Made by a program: the position numbers and the translations under genes
Assembly: GCA_916700875.1 (NCBI GenBank)
Contig: CAKAKS010000066.1
Location: 7,314,243 to 7,378,242 of the forward strand
Source: Sebastes aleutianus
Taxonomy: Eukaryota > Chordata > Actinopteri > Perciformes > Sebastidae
Length of the DNA stretch: 64,000 nucleotides
Direction: 5' to 3'
In this document: one piece after another, positions 36,771 through 49,486 of the stretch
Position numbering within the stretch: position 1 is the stretch's first letter
Layout: each line of letters starts with the position of its first letter
Notes under the pieces: generated by a model
Database searches by the model: none
What the model saw: only the letters and a program-made list of their open reading frames with translations
Told to the model about the DNA's origin: nothing

Positions 36771-39427
36771 GATCAACCAGCAAACAGTTAGGCGATCACA
36801 TGACTCAAACTCCCAAAGCTCATTAACAAGGATTAAAAGCTGATGCTGTAGATATACAATGAAGCATGATTCTGCAACTGTTTGGCTTATTTCTGCCAGT
36901 TCGAAAATCGTCAGCAAACACTTATATATATGACAACGTAGCAAGTGTGTGACGTCTTCATGTCGGAAGAGTTCATGTCTCGGTGAAGGAGAGAACTGCC
37001 AATCATCTATTATATAACCTATTTGAAATGACACACATGACGTTCACAATTCATCCCTGCTGTGTTGACAGACACCAACTTGTGAAGCAAATATTGAGAA
37101 TATACACACATTGAGGTGCAGATGTTCATGTCATTTTTCACCCATTGATAACTTAAGATTGAATGCTGTATTTTGCAGAGAGATGATTTGAAAAAAATAG
37201 TTGTAATGTTGTATTTTAGGTTTAGTTTTGGTAAGCATGCTACAATTACAACTCCTTGCTACTGCCCTGAATTGTGTTTTGTTTAAGGCACAAAGCAGGG
37301 ATACCAAGCAAAGTAGAAACAAATATTGAATATTTATGGAAGTTGTTGAATCAGACAGTAACAGAATTTAATAGCGGTGATTTGGATAAATCTTTTATCA
37401 AGTTTGACAAGTTTTGTATATTTGTAGATGAGGAAGGCAACGTTAAAATAACTGATTCTGTAGTGGAGAGTGGTGTTAGGTGTTACTGTTATTCCAACAA
37501 ATAAACAGGATTCAAGAAGGACACACATTGGGAATATCTCTTTATATCCCTCCCTCTGTCAGTGTCAACATGTCTGAGTGCACATATAGCACATGGAAGA
37601 AACGGAGAGGGAGAAAGTGTTTGTGTGGGATGAAGAATGCTTGAGTAATCATCAGGAACCTTACGATCTGCGCTGAATCGCTTGTCCAACGATGGCTCTT
37701 TCTTGGGGTTCACATGCACGCACACACACACATAACAACACAGTTGGGCAGACAGACAGAGCGGTATAAAGACAGGCAGACACAGATTGAAATGAAACAC
37801 CCACAAGGTTCATAGTGAATATCAACACTGCTGACAGCAGGGCCCGTGAGCATTTTCTTAGACTTTAAGCACAGAAATATCTGTAAAACGATATCATGAA
37901 TCTGGAGGGATTGTTCATTGAAGTGGTGAAAAGCTTCTCATAGTGGTGCACTGCTCTGCCTCTCTGTGGTGCTGTCAAAATCTGCTGTCAAAATCTGACA
38001 ACAAAAATGCAGAAAGAAGGCATGGTGCATGTGAACTGCGCTGGCATTCAACCCAGAGGGGCGGCCTGGTGGTTTGAGACCTTGATGTAAAAGGTCAGGG
38101 CTTTGGTGTCCAGTAGTGTGATGGAGAGTAGTGAGATTTCTGCAGAGGTGTAAGCATCAGTATGTTACTGGGTCAGAGTAAATGAAGATTTAATTTCCAC
38201 CTAACAAAAGTGTACACTTCTGGAGTGAATATCTTTTTGGAATGATGCATTTGTTGCCCAAAAAAACTCTAGCAAACCATATCACACATCTGAAAATTAC
38301 TTGTGCACAGACGGATGCTAATAAAGTGAAGCAGAGCAAATTTGGAGAGGTTTTAGTAGAGGCATGATAAGGAGGAATCTTCAAATTGGCCATTTGGGTA
38401 CCATATGTGCACTTCTCAGGTAACTGTTAAACTCATTTAATTTAATTTACATGTCACTATAGGTATTAATTCCATCAGAATACAACTGTTTGAAACCACC
38501 TTACAACCTTGTTGAAAACCACTTAACCCATTCGTGTATTTGCCTTTAGGATGAGTGCAGTACCACGAGTCATCCACCAGATGGAGACATGAACGGTGTT
38601 TTCACATGGAAGGCTGAGGATAGGCTGTTCGATGCTGGAGGAAGGCAGACTCCAAACGCTCCTCCATGCAATGCAAATTAATATAGACGGCTGGAATCAA
38701 CTCAAAAATGACCCAGAGACGTTGGAGTAGCCATTAAAGGCGTTGATATGTCCTCGAACACAGCTTTTGATCACAAAACGGCAAAGGTAAGACAATATGG
38801 TTATGTGAAGTTCATTTTTTTCTTCTTCTTCGGCTGCTGGTTCAGTGTGTTTTTGTTGTAGAGTGATATGACTTATATCGTTGGAATCTGTGGAGTCTCA
38901 GCTTTCATAATTATGTTTGTGCATGCACCATTAGCATGTTTTGCTATATGCTCATTTAGTTGCATGGTGTTGGAATTGTGTTCCGTTGAGGTAAAAATGG
39001 TTATCATGAGCTTTTAGCTGAGCTTCTTCCCGTTATGTGGGTATGCAGGATCATTTAACATGTCTTTATCTGGTGTTTGTTGCGATGTGAATGAGTTCTG
39101 AATGGGTTCTTATATTGAAATTAAACACTTGTCTGTGGTTGTAATGAACTGTGTAGCTTTAAGTGGGCTGACACACTTGCAAACACACATTCATTTTGGC
39201 ACAGATTGGTAATGACCTTTATGAGTCGGTTAAATGGCAAATGTGAGAAATGACACAGCCTATGAACTACACATTGTGAAGCTAAAACATGCAAAAACAT
39301 TTATTTTCCATATTAATTTGAGCTTTATTCACAAACTTAAATGAGGTGTTTTGGTATACATGTTAAATGAGCATTTTGTGTTTCTCAGCCATTCAATTCA
39401 AAATAACTCCAACTCTACACATGACCG
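36771..39427. other. intergenic sequence, no gene supported
   Basis: An open frame at 37274-37504 (+) of 76 codons has non-repetitive composition but no family I recognise. It may be a fragment of an unidentified element. The remainder is AT-rich and featureless. Confidence 0.4.
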
Positions 39428-39770
39428 TTGCACTCCTCTCTCATCTGGATGATTGGTTGCCCCGTCATTCTGAGAGGCCGGAGGTCATCTCATTCAAAGT
39501 TCTTCTCTGCCCCGGCTCCGCAGTGGTGGAATGAACTCCCCACTGAAGTCAGGACAGCAGAGTCACTGCCCGACTTCTGCCAGAGGCTGAAAAACCACCT
39601 TTGTACTGTAGCACTCGACACGCTGTTAGCTGTTTGTTTGGGAGGGATGTAATGTTTTTTTTTTTATAGCATCTATCTTTTGCTCCAAGGGACTTTGCGA
39701 ATGCACTTAATGTACTTTGCATTGGACAAAAGTCTCTATCAGATACTGCAAATGTAAAGCAAAAGCATAG
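39428..39770 (+). pseudogene. LINE C-terminal fragment with 3' tail
   Basis: The open frame 39428-39652 reads PAPQWWNELPTEVRTAESL, then DFCQRLKNHL. This matches the C-terminal end of L2/Rex-like teleost LINE reverse transcriptase proteins (the pattern WNxLPxEVRxAxSLxxFxxRLKTHL). It is followed by T-rich sequence and by TTGCATTGGACAAAAGTCTC...GCAAATGTAA, a diverged form of the LINE tail usually reading CTTTGGATAAAAGCGTCTGC...AAATG. The upstream ORF is missing: a 5'-truncated insertion. Confidence 0.85.
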
Positions 39771-41470
39771 ACTCCATTGTTTACAAAAACACAGAGGTAA
39801 GTCATTTTGACCATCAGTAAACATTGATTACTTAGATTTAGTTGTCTTATGCTTGTATTAAAGAGGCTCCAAGTAAGAATCAGAAATTGCTTGTTAACAT
39901 TGACACCTGTGGCCGTTAAGTCAGCGTCCTGCGTCTAATTTTTTAGGTAAGGTTACAACCTGTTCATACATAGGCGATAAAGAATTATTAAAACACATTT
40001 ATACGTTCAAAAACTTCGGTACAGTCTCTTTTAGAAGACCTGACAATCAACTTTGCTTTTAATAGAAATATTTTTGCTTTTTGGTGGAAGGAGTTGACCT
40101 TTTGTTTCCACTATAGACCACAGCTCTAACACATACTCATCTGCATACAAATAGTGAACAACCTGGGAAAGAACAAATATTTTTCGAAAGCTTTTTATTT
40201 TATTTTATTTTATTTATTTGTGTCTGTCTTATTCAGATTTGGCAACATCCCTGGCTTAGAGTACACAGCCGTGTGTGTGCGCGTGAGCGTGAATGATTGT
40301 TTTGGCGACTTTCGTGTGACGCTGAATAGTCTCCGGACCTTAGTTCACAGACCTTGGTCAGGGCAGAGATAACGTGGACTCAATTTTGGCAAATTATGTG
40401 CAGAAAATAAATCCATCATGTCACTCTGACTCTGCTCATTCTGTCTTCCTCCTTTCCTCCTTCCACATCCCACCTCTGTCCAACCTCTTCCCATCCTCCT
40501 CTCCATCGTTTCTTGATCTTGTACACCCTCTCCTACTTTCCACTCCTCATTTCCTCTCCTGTCCTCCACCTTTCCTCCCTCCATCTCCCTCCCTGCCCTC
40601 CCTCTCTCTCTCTCGCTGTAATTGATAGCGCCCAGTGCTGTTATTTCATCCAAAGGGCCCTGTAAACAAAATCGTCTCTGACAGAACCAATATGGAAATC
40701 TCAGGCAGTGGGACTACGAGTTATAGCTTGCAACATGGTGTGTGTTGGCGCGTGCATGAAACTGAAAGAGGAGTGCTTTTGTGCACGTGTGTTCATGAGT
40801 GTGTCTGTGTGTTTGCCATTGAGACTGAGAGGTGATTCTCAGTTCTGCGTAATAAACTCCAGTGCAGCCAGTCATTAAGTGGAATGTGTGTGAGTGTGAG
40901 AGCTTATGTGTGTGTGATGTGGAGGGGGTCAAGGCCAAATTGACATCAAATGGTCTAAATTAGCCCCACTTGTCTCCATTGATTTACGGTGGGCGAGTAA
41001 ATTGCATCTGTAGTGGGAGAGGAGTAGTAGGGAGGGGCTCGAGGTTTCTCTGTAATTGATCTCAGGCCGTGCGCTGTGTGTTCACGGTGACAGAAGCTGT
41101 ACAGGAGAGTCGAGAGGAACCCGCTGTCATCATGGCTGCGGCACTTAAATCTAACCTTTTACTCACTGGTTACACGTGCTTGGCCAGAGGAGGGGATCAG
41201 GGGACTCCTGAAGCCATTCAAGTTATTATTAGTCTTTTAGAACTGATTCCAATTAGAGAAAAAGTTAGACACGATAAAGAGAGATTTATAAGCTTTGAGA
41301 CAGGGCTGCTCGATTATGGCAGAAATGGGTATACGTCGATTATTTGAATAATAATCGACTAATTCCCAGTGATCGACACATCCCTAGTCCAGACCCATAG
41401 AGAGTGATGTCACCCATTGGTTTGTGGACTGCCGTTTTGTAGCCTTGAGTTTGGCATTTTGGCCGTTGAT
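39771..41470. other. intergenic sequence with pyrimidine-rich block
   Basis: (TTTTA)n lies at about 40194-40219. 40440-40620 is a long C/T-rich block, giving Pro/Ser/Leu-rich frames on + and Glu/Gly/Arg-rich frames on -. About 41300-41395 contains an inverted TCGATTATT/AATAATCGA segment and GATCGACACATCCCTA, resembling a hAT terminus. No gene is supported. Confidence 0.45.
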
Positions 41471-41577
41471 TTCTTTTTGCAACTAGAGGAGTCGCCCCCT
41501 GCTGGCTATTAGAAAGAATGCAAGTTTAAGGCACTTCTGCACTGGCTCCACTTTTCAGACCCGGAGGTAGCCCACTG
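41471..41577 (+). repeat. 3' fragment of the TTTTTGCAACCAGA-family repeat
   Basis: About 107 bp matching the 3' part of the copy at 9155-9680, including GAGTCGCCCCCTGCTGGCTA and CAGACCCGGAGGTAGC. Confidence 0.8.
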
Positions 41578-41988
41578 ATCCAGACCTCTCCATAAAGCCC
41601 AGTAAAGAGGGAAGTTAGGGGACTATTACTGGCTGAGAGAAAGATAAAATGAGGAATCAGCAGAGAGACAAAGACACAGTGAAAATTAAGTGTTTTTTTG
41701 AAGTGACCGTGAGGCTAAACATGGTCTTTGTATGTGCATGTTTATGGATGGTGCATGACAATTTGTGCTAATATGTAGCAAAGTGTGTGTGCTAAGTAAA
41801 GTGTTAGCCCTCCAGCTGTGTGTATCCGACTGTGACATCTTCAGAAGTGGTCAGGTTCTTTCTCTCTGCCTTTCTGTTTCTATATTGTGTGTATGTGTAT
41901 GTGTGTGTGTGTGGGTGCAGCTCTGTCTGTCCCCAATTTCAAATTGAACAAGGGCAGTACGTAACGCAACACAGAGTTATTGATTCCC

Positions 41989-41990
<2 letters not shown>

Positions 41991-42029
<39 letters not shown>

Positions 42030-42030
42030 C

Positions 42031-42079
<49 letters not shown>
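41991..42079. repeat. (AC)n microsatellite, about 89 bp
   Basis: An AC run with two ACGC interruptions. Confidence 0.97.
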
Positions 42080-42080
<1 letters not shown>

Positions 42081-42527
42081 TACGTCTCTGATTTACCGTG
42101 CCTGACAGTGGTCTTGCTGTACGGCAACAGAAACCACTTAGGGTGAGACAGAAAGGCGTCCTATGTCACTGACTCATTGCACTTTGACAACACGTGTAAT
42201 AGCAACACACACACACACACATACACACACATACACTGTATATGGACACACACACTCACACAAACACACAAAGATGCACATGCACAATATGGTTTACATA
42301 GAAGCATAAGATGTCTTTCCCCCAAAAAACACTTCCTTCCTCACACATTGGCTGGACATAAGCTATCATACGTATGATCAACACACATGAGATTACAAAC
42401 ACACACCACATCGACCCACACACACACACACACACACTCTAAGCCTGAGCAGCTCTCCTCACCAGCCTTAATTGGATTCTAATGTATTCAGTTTGCTCCA
42501 CTGAGCAAAGAGATGGTTTTCCGACTG

Positions 42528-42588
42528 GAGAGAGAGAGAGAGAGCGAGACGGAGTGAGCAAGGGATAGAGAGAGAGAGAGAGAGAGAA
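42528..42588. repeat. (GA)n microsatellite, two blocks
   Basis: GA runs at 42528-42545 and 42567-42587 are separated by about 20 bases of purine-rich sequence. Confidence 0.9.
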
Positions 42589-45548
42589 AGGGAATTAGAA
42601 GTAAATAGGGAGGTTTGTCAGTGGCGGTCATCTTCCTCCAACCTCCGAGTGCAGCGCACCGTCTGAACAAGGTGTCGACAGAATCTCTACAAGAGCCATT
42701 TTTACCTGAGAGACAGAGAGGCTCTCCTCTCTCTCATCGTCTCTCTCTCACCACTTAAATATGAGGATGAAAGTCGAATTTACTGCAGCAAACAAACCTC
42801 TTTCTGTCATACGCTCATACACAAACTCCATTTAGACCCAAGATCAGTATCTAAGGATCGCAATTTGAGTGCGTTCTCTCAGCCTGACCACTTCACCTTC
42901 CCCTTCTGAGTGCTTAGAAATGGATGTACTGTATCTGCTGGGGCAGTACATACATAGCTGAGTACTGACCTACAGTCAGAGATAATCATAAAGCAGCACA
43001 TTTACTTCTCAGAGCGAAGTGGAGTCCTAATTTTAGCTACACATCAACCTCATGATGTTAACTTGAACTCTACCTTCTAAAGTCTTTATATCAGCACTTA
43101 TATCAACTATGTGTTGCATATTTTTTTGTGCATGTAAAAGGTCTGCAAAGTTACAAAGTCCACGCCAAAGGGAGTTACTCCCCCCCACAGCAACACTTCT
43201 CCTGAACTGCCTGAAACGCCTTTCTTGAAGTTCCGCCTTTTCTTCCGTAACATGGTGATGTCACCAAGTAACACATTTGCATAATGGATAATTTGGCATG
43301 CCCTCAACCAAAGCTAGTTAGAGCAGAGTAGAAAGAGTTTGGTTCCGTTGCTTCCATGCATTTATATTATATACAGTATGAACAACAATATACTGCAACA
43401 AGTGAAGGGTTAATGTCTAACACACATTTGTGTTGTCTATCTTCATTCATTCCTCCATTCATGCATTGTTTGTTCGTCATTTCATATTTTAGGAAGATGA
43501 GACAAACAGCTGTTAAAAGTAAACAAAACACAGACGGTGAAGTCTGTCCACTTAGCATCTTAAAGAGGCAGTCCAATGAGTTAAAGCATGGCATTTCAGG
43601 CTGAAAAAAGCTTGTTATTCCCAGTGAGTCGTTGGTGCATGATCCCGTCCACATGCTGAGGAACCAGCTAGTATTAGTGTTTCTAGATCTGGGCACAAAA
43701 ACATTGACCGCAGGTATCGTTTGACTGAAGAAGTTTCGATACTGGGTTATTTTGGTCGATACCCAGCCCTATTGACCAGTGAGATCATTCAAACCTGTGG
43801 TTACTGAGAGAACATTTTATACATAAAAAGGTTTCAGTTGAACAATTAGAGAGGTTAGATTTCCGCTACACTGACAGCTGAGAAACTTCATGTGCCCGTG
43901 CCCTTTGTTAAACAATACTGTGAAATTGAAAGTGTGATATCATCGAGACGGAGCTTTCACACTAAGCTGTGCAGACCTGTTTCTGGTATGTCACTGCATG
44001 ATGTGAGTAACGTTAAGTCTGACTGGGCCTGGCTCCCTGGGTAGACCCTCTCTGCTTTTTTCTGAATTTTCTTGGAGAAGCTAGACGATTTTGGTTTGTG
44101 TTTGGAAAGGTTTGCGAGTCTTGAAAATGGTTCTTAATCTTTCTGGCTCAGGGCCCTCCATAAATGAATACTTTGCCCCCTTTTTGGTTAGCAATTATTC
44201 CCTTCAAGATCCAAGGAGGTTAAACTTCAGCTAATCCTGGCCTCTTGCTTTCCAAATGAGAGCGAGACAAGCGTTACCTACAATGGAAGTGTCATATTGA
44301 AGGTTTAGGAAAAGAAATGGAATAAGAAGATGATTTTTTTGGAAGGAGAAATATATCCGTACATGTTGACAGAGGGGTGTGTTTCAGCAGGACAAGAGTG
44401 ATAGGAAGTATTTTCTTTTAAAAGATGAGTTTTCAGCCTGCGACAAGAGGATGTGAAGTGACTTGCAGTGCAAAGGTCATCTCACCACTGAGACGCCATA
44501 GGGAGAGAAGCTGAGACGGGTGCAGCGATGACCACCATCACCTCAGGGTGGGCGCAGCTCAGCAGCAGACTGACAGTGACGGGTGAGAGAGAGGGGTTCT
44601 TCTTACACTTGTTGTGATGTGTTTGTGCTCGTGGCTGAAGTGTGCATCTAACTAGAACGCAGCATGTTTAAAGGTGAGGAGTAAAAAGCGGTTGTTTTCT
44701 TCGCTGTCTTTTCACCTGTTCATGTCGGATGGATCAACTCTTTCTTCCTTCCTGTTGCCACATCTGCCTGAACTCTATCTTCATATATGCTATATTTTTT
44801 TACAGCCATAAGGATTTTGAAGTAAACCAAAATCACTAGATATTTTGCTTGAATGTGATGCAAATTGTATGAATGAAATACAGTCTCTGAATTCCCAGTA
44901 AGGAGGGGAAATATGGGTTGCATTTTTTATTTCAGCACACAGAGAGATGTGCAGTTGATTCATAAAAATCAAAGTGAGTGTGAGGCTTTCCCTGCCTTAC
45001 TTTGATGTTTACCTGCACCCTTATTTATTCCTCTCAACACCCTGTCCACTAGCTTTTACCTTAAAAATGAGAGCAACACTTTTGAATAGTTCCTCTTGGG
45101 AATGGACACAAAGTGCAGCAACCATGCAGTACAAAGTGGGACTTCTATAATTAAGGAATCAGCTGCATGAGACTCGTCATCCTGACTGAAGAGCAGAAGT
45201 AGAACAGGTCAGTGCCTGTGGTCAGTCTGGCAGTGAATGAGCACAGCAACCAGCCGCTGAGAACCAGTTTTAGAAAGCACATTATTCTTCATTTATCACA
45301 TTACATCAAATCCAGGTTGTATTTGAAGAGTTGCTGACATTGCAATCTTTGTGATGAATGCCTTCTTTTTGGTGATATAATGAATATTCGCCTTCCAGCC
45401 TTCCTCTAATAATGACAAGTGAAATAACCTTAAAGGGGAAAAGAAAGAAATAGTTCAATTAATTTACGTCTGGAGTAAAGAGTTGGGTGTCGGCCTCTGT
45501 GATGGCTTCTATTTGGGGGTTATAAACTGAACATTTTTGGATCAAATG

Positions 45549-45869
45549 TAGGGCTTCAACTAGCGACTGTTTCCAATGTTGATTAATCTGTCTGATTATT
45601 TTCTCAATTAGTTGTTTGGTCAATAAAAATGTCGATCAGTGTTTCCTAAAGCTCAAGATGACGTCCTCAAATGTCTTGTTTTGTCCACAACTCAAAGATA
45701 TTCAGTTTACTGTCATAGAGGAGCAAACAAACCAGAAAATATTCACATTTAAGAAGCTGGAATCAGAATTGTGACTTTTTTCTTAAAAAAATACTCATTA
45801 ATTGATTATCAAAATAGTTGCTGATTAATTTAATAGTTGACAACTAACTGATTAATCTTTGCAGCTGTA
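45549..45869 (+). mobile_element. hAT-type short element (TAGGGCTTCAAC / GCAGCTGTA ends)
   Basis: The start TAGGGCTTCAACTAGCGA and the end GATTAATCTTTGCAGCTGTA form an imperfect inverted repeat. The interior (GATGACGTCCTCAAATGTCT and CTCAAAGATATTCAGTTTAC) is that of a short element I recognise as widespread in teleosts. I could not read a convincing target duplication. No coding sequence. Confidence 0.75.
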
Positions 45870-46121
45870 AAACAAACGTCTAGACGAACCAGTTTACTAT
45901 ATTTTACCAGAAGATTTTTTTACTCTTACTTTGAAAGATGTAGTCTTTGTTTTTTGTCCCTTTGGGGAATTATCTGAAATTCTTTTTATTCTGTCAAATC
46001 TCCTCCAAACAGCCAGTGGGGCCACACACACTGTATTTGTACAAATATTACTTTTTACCGCATGCTTGCTGAACTAATGCTTTGCTTCGGTTGCGGCCCC
46101 AAGAGGAATATTTCAGTTTAT

Positions 46122-46189
46122 AAAAAAAAAAAAAAAAAAAATCTTTCAAGCTTAAGTCACAAGGAATGCTGCTGCTGCTGCTGCTGCTG
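46122..46189. repeat. poly(A)20 and (GCT)7 tracts
   Basis: Twenty A residues lie at 46122-46141 and seven GCT units at 46168-46189. The A-run could mark a retroposed 3' end, but no parent sequence is recognised upstream. Confidence 0.9.
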
Positions 46190-46483
46190 GCGGAGGGAAA
46201 AATAAATTAGATTGTGGGAAATTATAATCGTATTTTTAAAATACACTGATTCGGTTGTGGTCCATAACATGGACGGATGGCGGTTTGTCTAGACGTTGTA
46301 GGAAAGGGGTCGGCTTGTGACTGGGAAGCCAGAAAAATGTGTGTTGGGGGAAAATGAGTGAACACTGAAAGAGGACAGGTGGAGAAAGAGAGTGCAGGCT
46401 CAGACAGGTTCACATGGTGGCATCACAATGAAGAGAACAGACAGGAGAATAATGAGGGATGACAATCACATATATACTGCTAA

Positions 46484-46832
46484 TTAAACCTGCAGTAGTC
46501 AGAATGTTTTTGGCATCATTGGGCAAAAAATCCATAATAACCTTTCAGCATATTGTGATTCAAGTGTTCTGAGAGAAAACTAGACTTCTGCTCCTCCTCA
46601 TGGCTCTGTTTTCAGGCTTTAAAAAATCTAGCCTGCAACTGAGACTTTGGCCAATCACAGGTCATTTCAGATTGAGAGCGTTCCTATTGGCTGATCAGTC
46701 AACGGAGGCAGCTGTCAATCACGGTCAAACTAGGCAGCGCTGATCAAATATGAATCAACATTCTGTTACTGTAATGTCTATTTCTCTCCTCAAATGTTTT
46801 CAGAAACATCTTGTAGTGCACTGTGAAAGAAA
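46484..46832 (+). mobile_element. TTAA-ended element (TTAAACCTGCAGTAG family), internally inverted copy
   Basis: The left end TTAAACCTGCAGTAGTCAG and about 200 bp of interior match the copies at 47051 and 63610 in the same direction. From 46721 to 46824 the sequence is instead the reverse complement of 47345-47448 (103 of 104 bases). The right terminus is not recognised. This copy is therefore rearranged. Confidence 0.75.
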
Positions 46833-47050
46833 GGGGGGATTTGAGCAACTCCTTTCAGGCTACAGGACTGGATATACGGCTAATCAAATTCATTGAGTTT
46901 CTTAATCAAACTTTGTTTTTTAAACTTTAAGTGTATTTGATAAACTTCTTCACTTCTTTGTCTCTTTCCTCTCTCTCTCTCTCTCTCCCAGTCTTTCAGT
47001 TTCCTGCCTTTTCCATTGTTATCCCTTTTGTTTGTTTGTTCTTCCATCTG

Positions 47051-47656
47051 TTAAACCTGCAGTAGGCAGAAATATTTTTGGCGTCATTGAGCAAAAAATC
47101 CATAATAACCTTTCAGTATATTGGGATTTAAGTGTTCTGAGAGAAAACTAGACTTCTACACCTCCTCATGGCTCTGTTTTCAGGCTTTAAAAAATCTAAC
47201 CCGTGACGGGAGACTTTGACCAATCACAGGTCATTTCAGAGAGAGAGCGTTCCTATTGGCTGTGCTCTGGCTGGTGGGCGGTGCTTGGTATTTCCTCAAC
47301 TGATGACTGCTGCCTGGTCACAAACTTTCTCATTTTACAGCTAAACAGTACACTACAAGATGTTTCTGAAAACATTTGAGGAGAGAAATAGACATTACAG
47401 TAACAGAATGTTGATTCATATTTGATCAGCGCTGCCTAGTTTGACCGTTTGATCGGAGTTTGCGAGTGATTGACAGCTGCTCAAAGACAGCAGGCTCCAA
47501 ATCAGCTCTGATTCTCCGGTCTGTGAAATCCTGCAGATGCCATTAGTAGCACTGGAGGACACATTTTTTCAGATTATCTCTCTCATGCACTACTGTCAGG
47601 ATATAGTGACCATTTTTTAATCATATTTGCTCCCTTTCTGCCCCCTGCAGCTTTAA
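47051..47656 (+). mobile_element. complete TTAA-ended element (TTAAACCTGCAGTAGGCAGA)
   Basis: The left end TTAAACCTGCAGTAGGCAGA and the reverse complement of the right end, TTAAAGCTGCAGGGGGCAGA, agree at 17 of 20 positions. Both begin with TTAA, the piggyBac-type target. The 606-bp element has no transposase. The interior contains CCAATCACAGGTCATTTCAG and GGCTGGTGGGCGGTGCTTGG, shared with the copy at 63610. Confidence 0.85.
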
Positions 47657-47984
47657 GGACAGGTGAATGTATGGAGGGGTGTTCTCCTGTGAATGCCACC
47701 ACTTAGTGTCTCTTCTTTACATGTGACACTAGGGGGGGCTGTCGCTCCTTCCTGTAGAGAGACCATCACAGAGTCAGACTGGCAGCGAGGCTCACGTCTC
47801 TCCGTCTCCGGAAATCCTCCCATCCCTCCGCCGACGGACTGATTTGCAATTCAATAAGTCACAATGTCATCTCTTTAGCTTTTACACATTTAGCTGACAA
47901 AGGAGAGCAGGCACGCTGCCTTATGAAATACCGCCTCGGACTCAAAGAAGACCTTAATGTTCTTCTCTCTCTTCTGGCTTCTTG

Positions 47985-48019
<35 letters not shown>

Positions 48020-48629
48020 GCGCGTCCCATCAATAGAAAGTGAATGAGTTTTATTACAAGGTGCCTGGTGGATCACATTTTGCAGGTTGTACAAGCTGTC
48101 ACACGCCACTGGAAGAGCGGATGTGGTGAGTGTGTGCGCGTGCGTGTGCATGCACGAGAGCTCGTGCGAAGGTGGCGTCTATCGATTACAGAGAGAACAG
48201 GTGTAGCGTGTGTCTTTATATGAATAATGCAGAGAGAGGCTTTGAGAGGATAAACAACACGTGGACGCGTGCGCGCACACACATACACACACACACACAC
48301 ACACGGACACATAGAGAGAAATAGGCCTCTTCTTATGGGATATCTGCTTATTTTAAACTTCTATTTGAGTCCTTTCAGCATCAAAAAGCTGCAGTATGTC
48401 TTTAACCTGTTTCCCACACACTAATTTTCTTTTGCTTTCAATTATTTGGCTTTATTTTAGTCTTAATTTTCATATTTATTTTAGTTTTTCACTCTATTTT
48501 ATTTTGAAAAAAAAAAAAAAAGTATTTTTGGATGTTTTTGCCCCCTCTAAAATTAAATGAATAATAAAATAATAAAGAATATAAAATGATGAAAGAAATG
48601 AGAAAAAAAAAAAAATCCAAATAAGTTCC
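47657..48629. other. sequence upstream of the second gene
   Basis: Contains (CA)n at 47987-48017 and 48275-48304, A-rich tracts at about 48507-48520 and 48603-48615, and an AT-rich stretch at 48420-48600. No coding sequence is recognised. Confidence 0.5.
47987..48017. repeat. (CA)n microsatellite
   Basis: A CA run of about 31 bases. Confidence 0.95.
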
Positions 48630-48800
48630 TGCACCCTCCATTGGCTGCTCAGATGTCGCTTAAATCCCCAAATCCCGCCCCCACCCTCCTCTTCCTCCTC
48701 CTCCTCCTCCTCTTCTTCCTCCTCTGCCGGCTGGTGGAAGCGTCAGACCTCCTCCTCCTCTCCTCTCCTCCCTCCATCCCGCGGACCGAGTGTATACAGC
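48630..48800 (+). promoter_or_regulatory. putative promoter of the tmem132b-like gene
   Basis: Composition changes abruptly here from AT-rich to G/C- and pyrimidine-rich. An inverted CCAAT box (CCATTGGCTG) lies at about 48638-48647 and a GC box (CCCGCCCCCACC) at about 48674-48685, followed by a CTC/CTT-rich tract. The start site is unknown. The 48653-48910 frame, whose hydrophobic Leu/Phe run mimics a signal peptide, is explained by the CTCCTCCTC tract and is not called a protein. Confidence 0.45.
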
Positions 48801-49486
48801 CTCTCAAGTTGAACCCAGACGCTCACATGCACAGCAAGAGGAGGACAGTCTGCGGAGAGACAGACACAGAGAGGAAGAAGAAGGAGAGCGGACGGAGCTG
48901 CTGCAGCTGAGCAATTTGGATTTTATTTCACATATTATGCGCCTGAAGTGACAGAGTTTTCTTTGCTTTTTTTGCTGTTTCAAACCAACCTATTGAATGG
49001 ACTTTTTAAATCATCGGAGGAGTTCTTCGTCCACTCTTTCTGCTGGTCTGGTTAAACTTTGGAAGACAGAAAAGTGAGATAAAGGTTGCGAGACATTGAG
49101 GTGTCCCGTTTGGATAAATAACGCAGAGGAGCGCACCGGTGGAAGAAGCTTCTCCACGGGGTGAAAACAGCTTCATTCCTCGGCTCTGACTTTTTTTTTG
49201 CAGGGAGGATTTAAAAAAAAAGAAGCACCGGAATTTCCCATCGCAGGTTTTTTTTTTTTTTTATGACTGACTCCAGAAGGATTTACTCAAAACCTCATCT
49301 GCGCGCTGACTTTTAGGTCAAGCACATGCAGCTGGAGCGCAATTTGGTCAAATTGAGATTATTATTAATGGCACCGATGCGGTAGTGATCTGTCTGGAAG
49401 GGAGAAAGAGATACTAAATAAAAAAAAAGACCCCCTTTTTGTCCGTCTTGTGAACAGTTCCGGAGGTTTTTTTACTGAGAGAAAGG
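48801..49486 (+). other. putative long 5' UTR
   Basis: This is transcribed leader by inference, since it joins the promoter-like block to the first coding exon without a break. It is rich in short A and T runs and has no splice signals that I trust. Upstream ATGs with short frames may be present. Confidence 0.4.

Larger units (their letters stand above)
41578..45548. other. intergenic sequence with CA and GA microsatellites
   Basis: (CA)n runs lie at 41991-42079, 42205-42235 and 42417-42437, and (GA)n at 42528-42588. Otherwise no gene or recognised element; 43690-43770 may be a decayed transposon end (TTCGATACTGGG..GTCGATACCCAGCCC). Confidence 0.45.

Noticed and set aside
48653..48910. Apparent signal-peptide protein with a Leu/Phe-rich hydrophobic core
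   Set aside because: The hydrophobic run comes from a CTC/CTT tract in promoter/5' UTR-like sequence; no family match, and a better initiator with splice donor lies at 49487.
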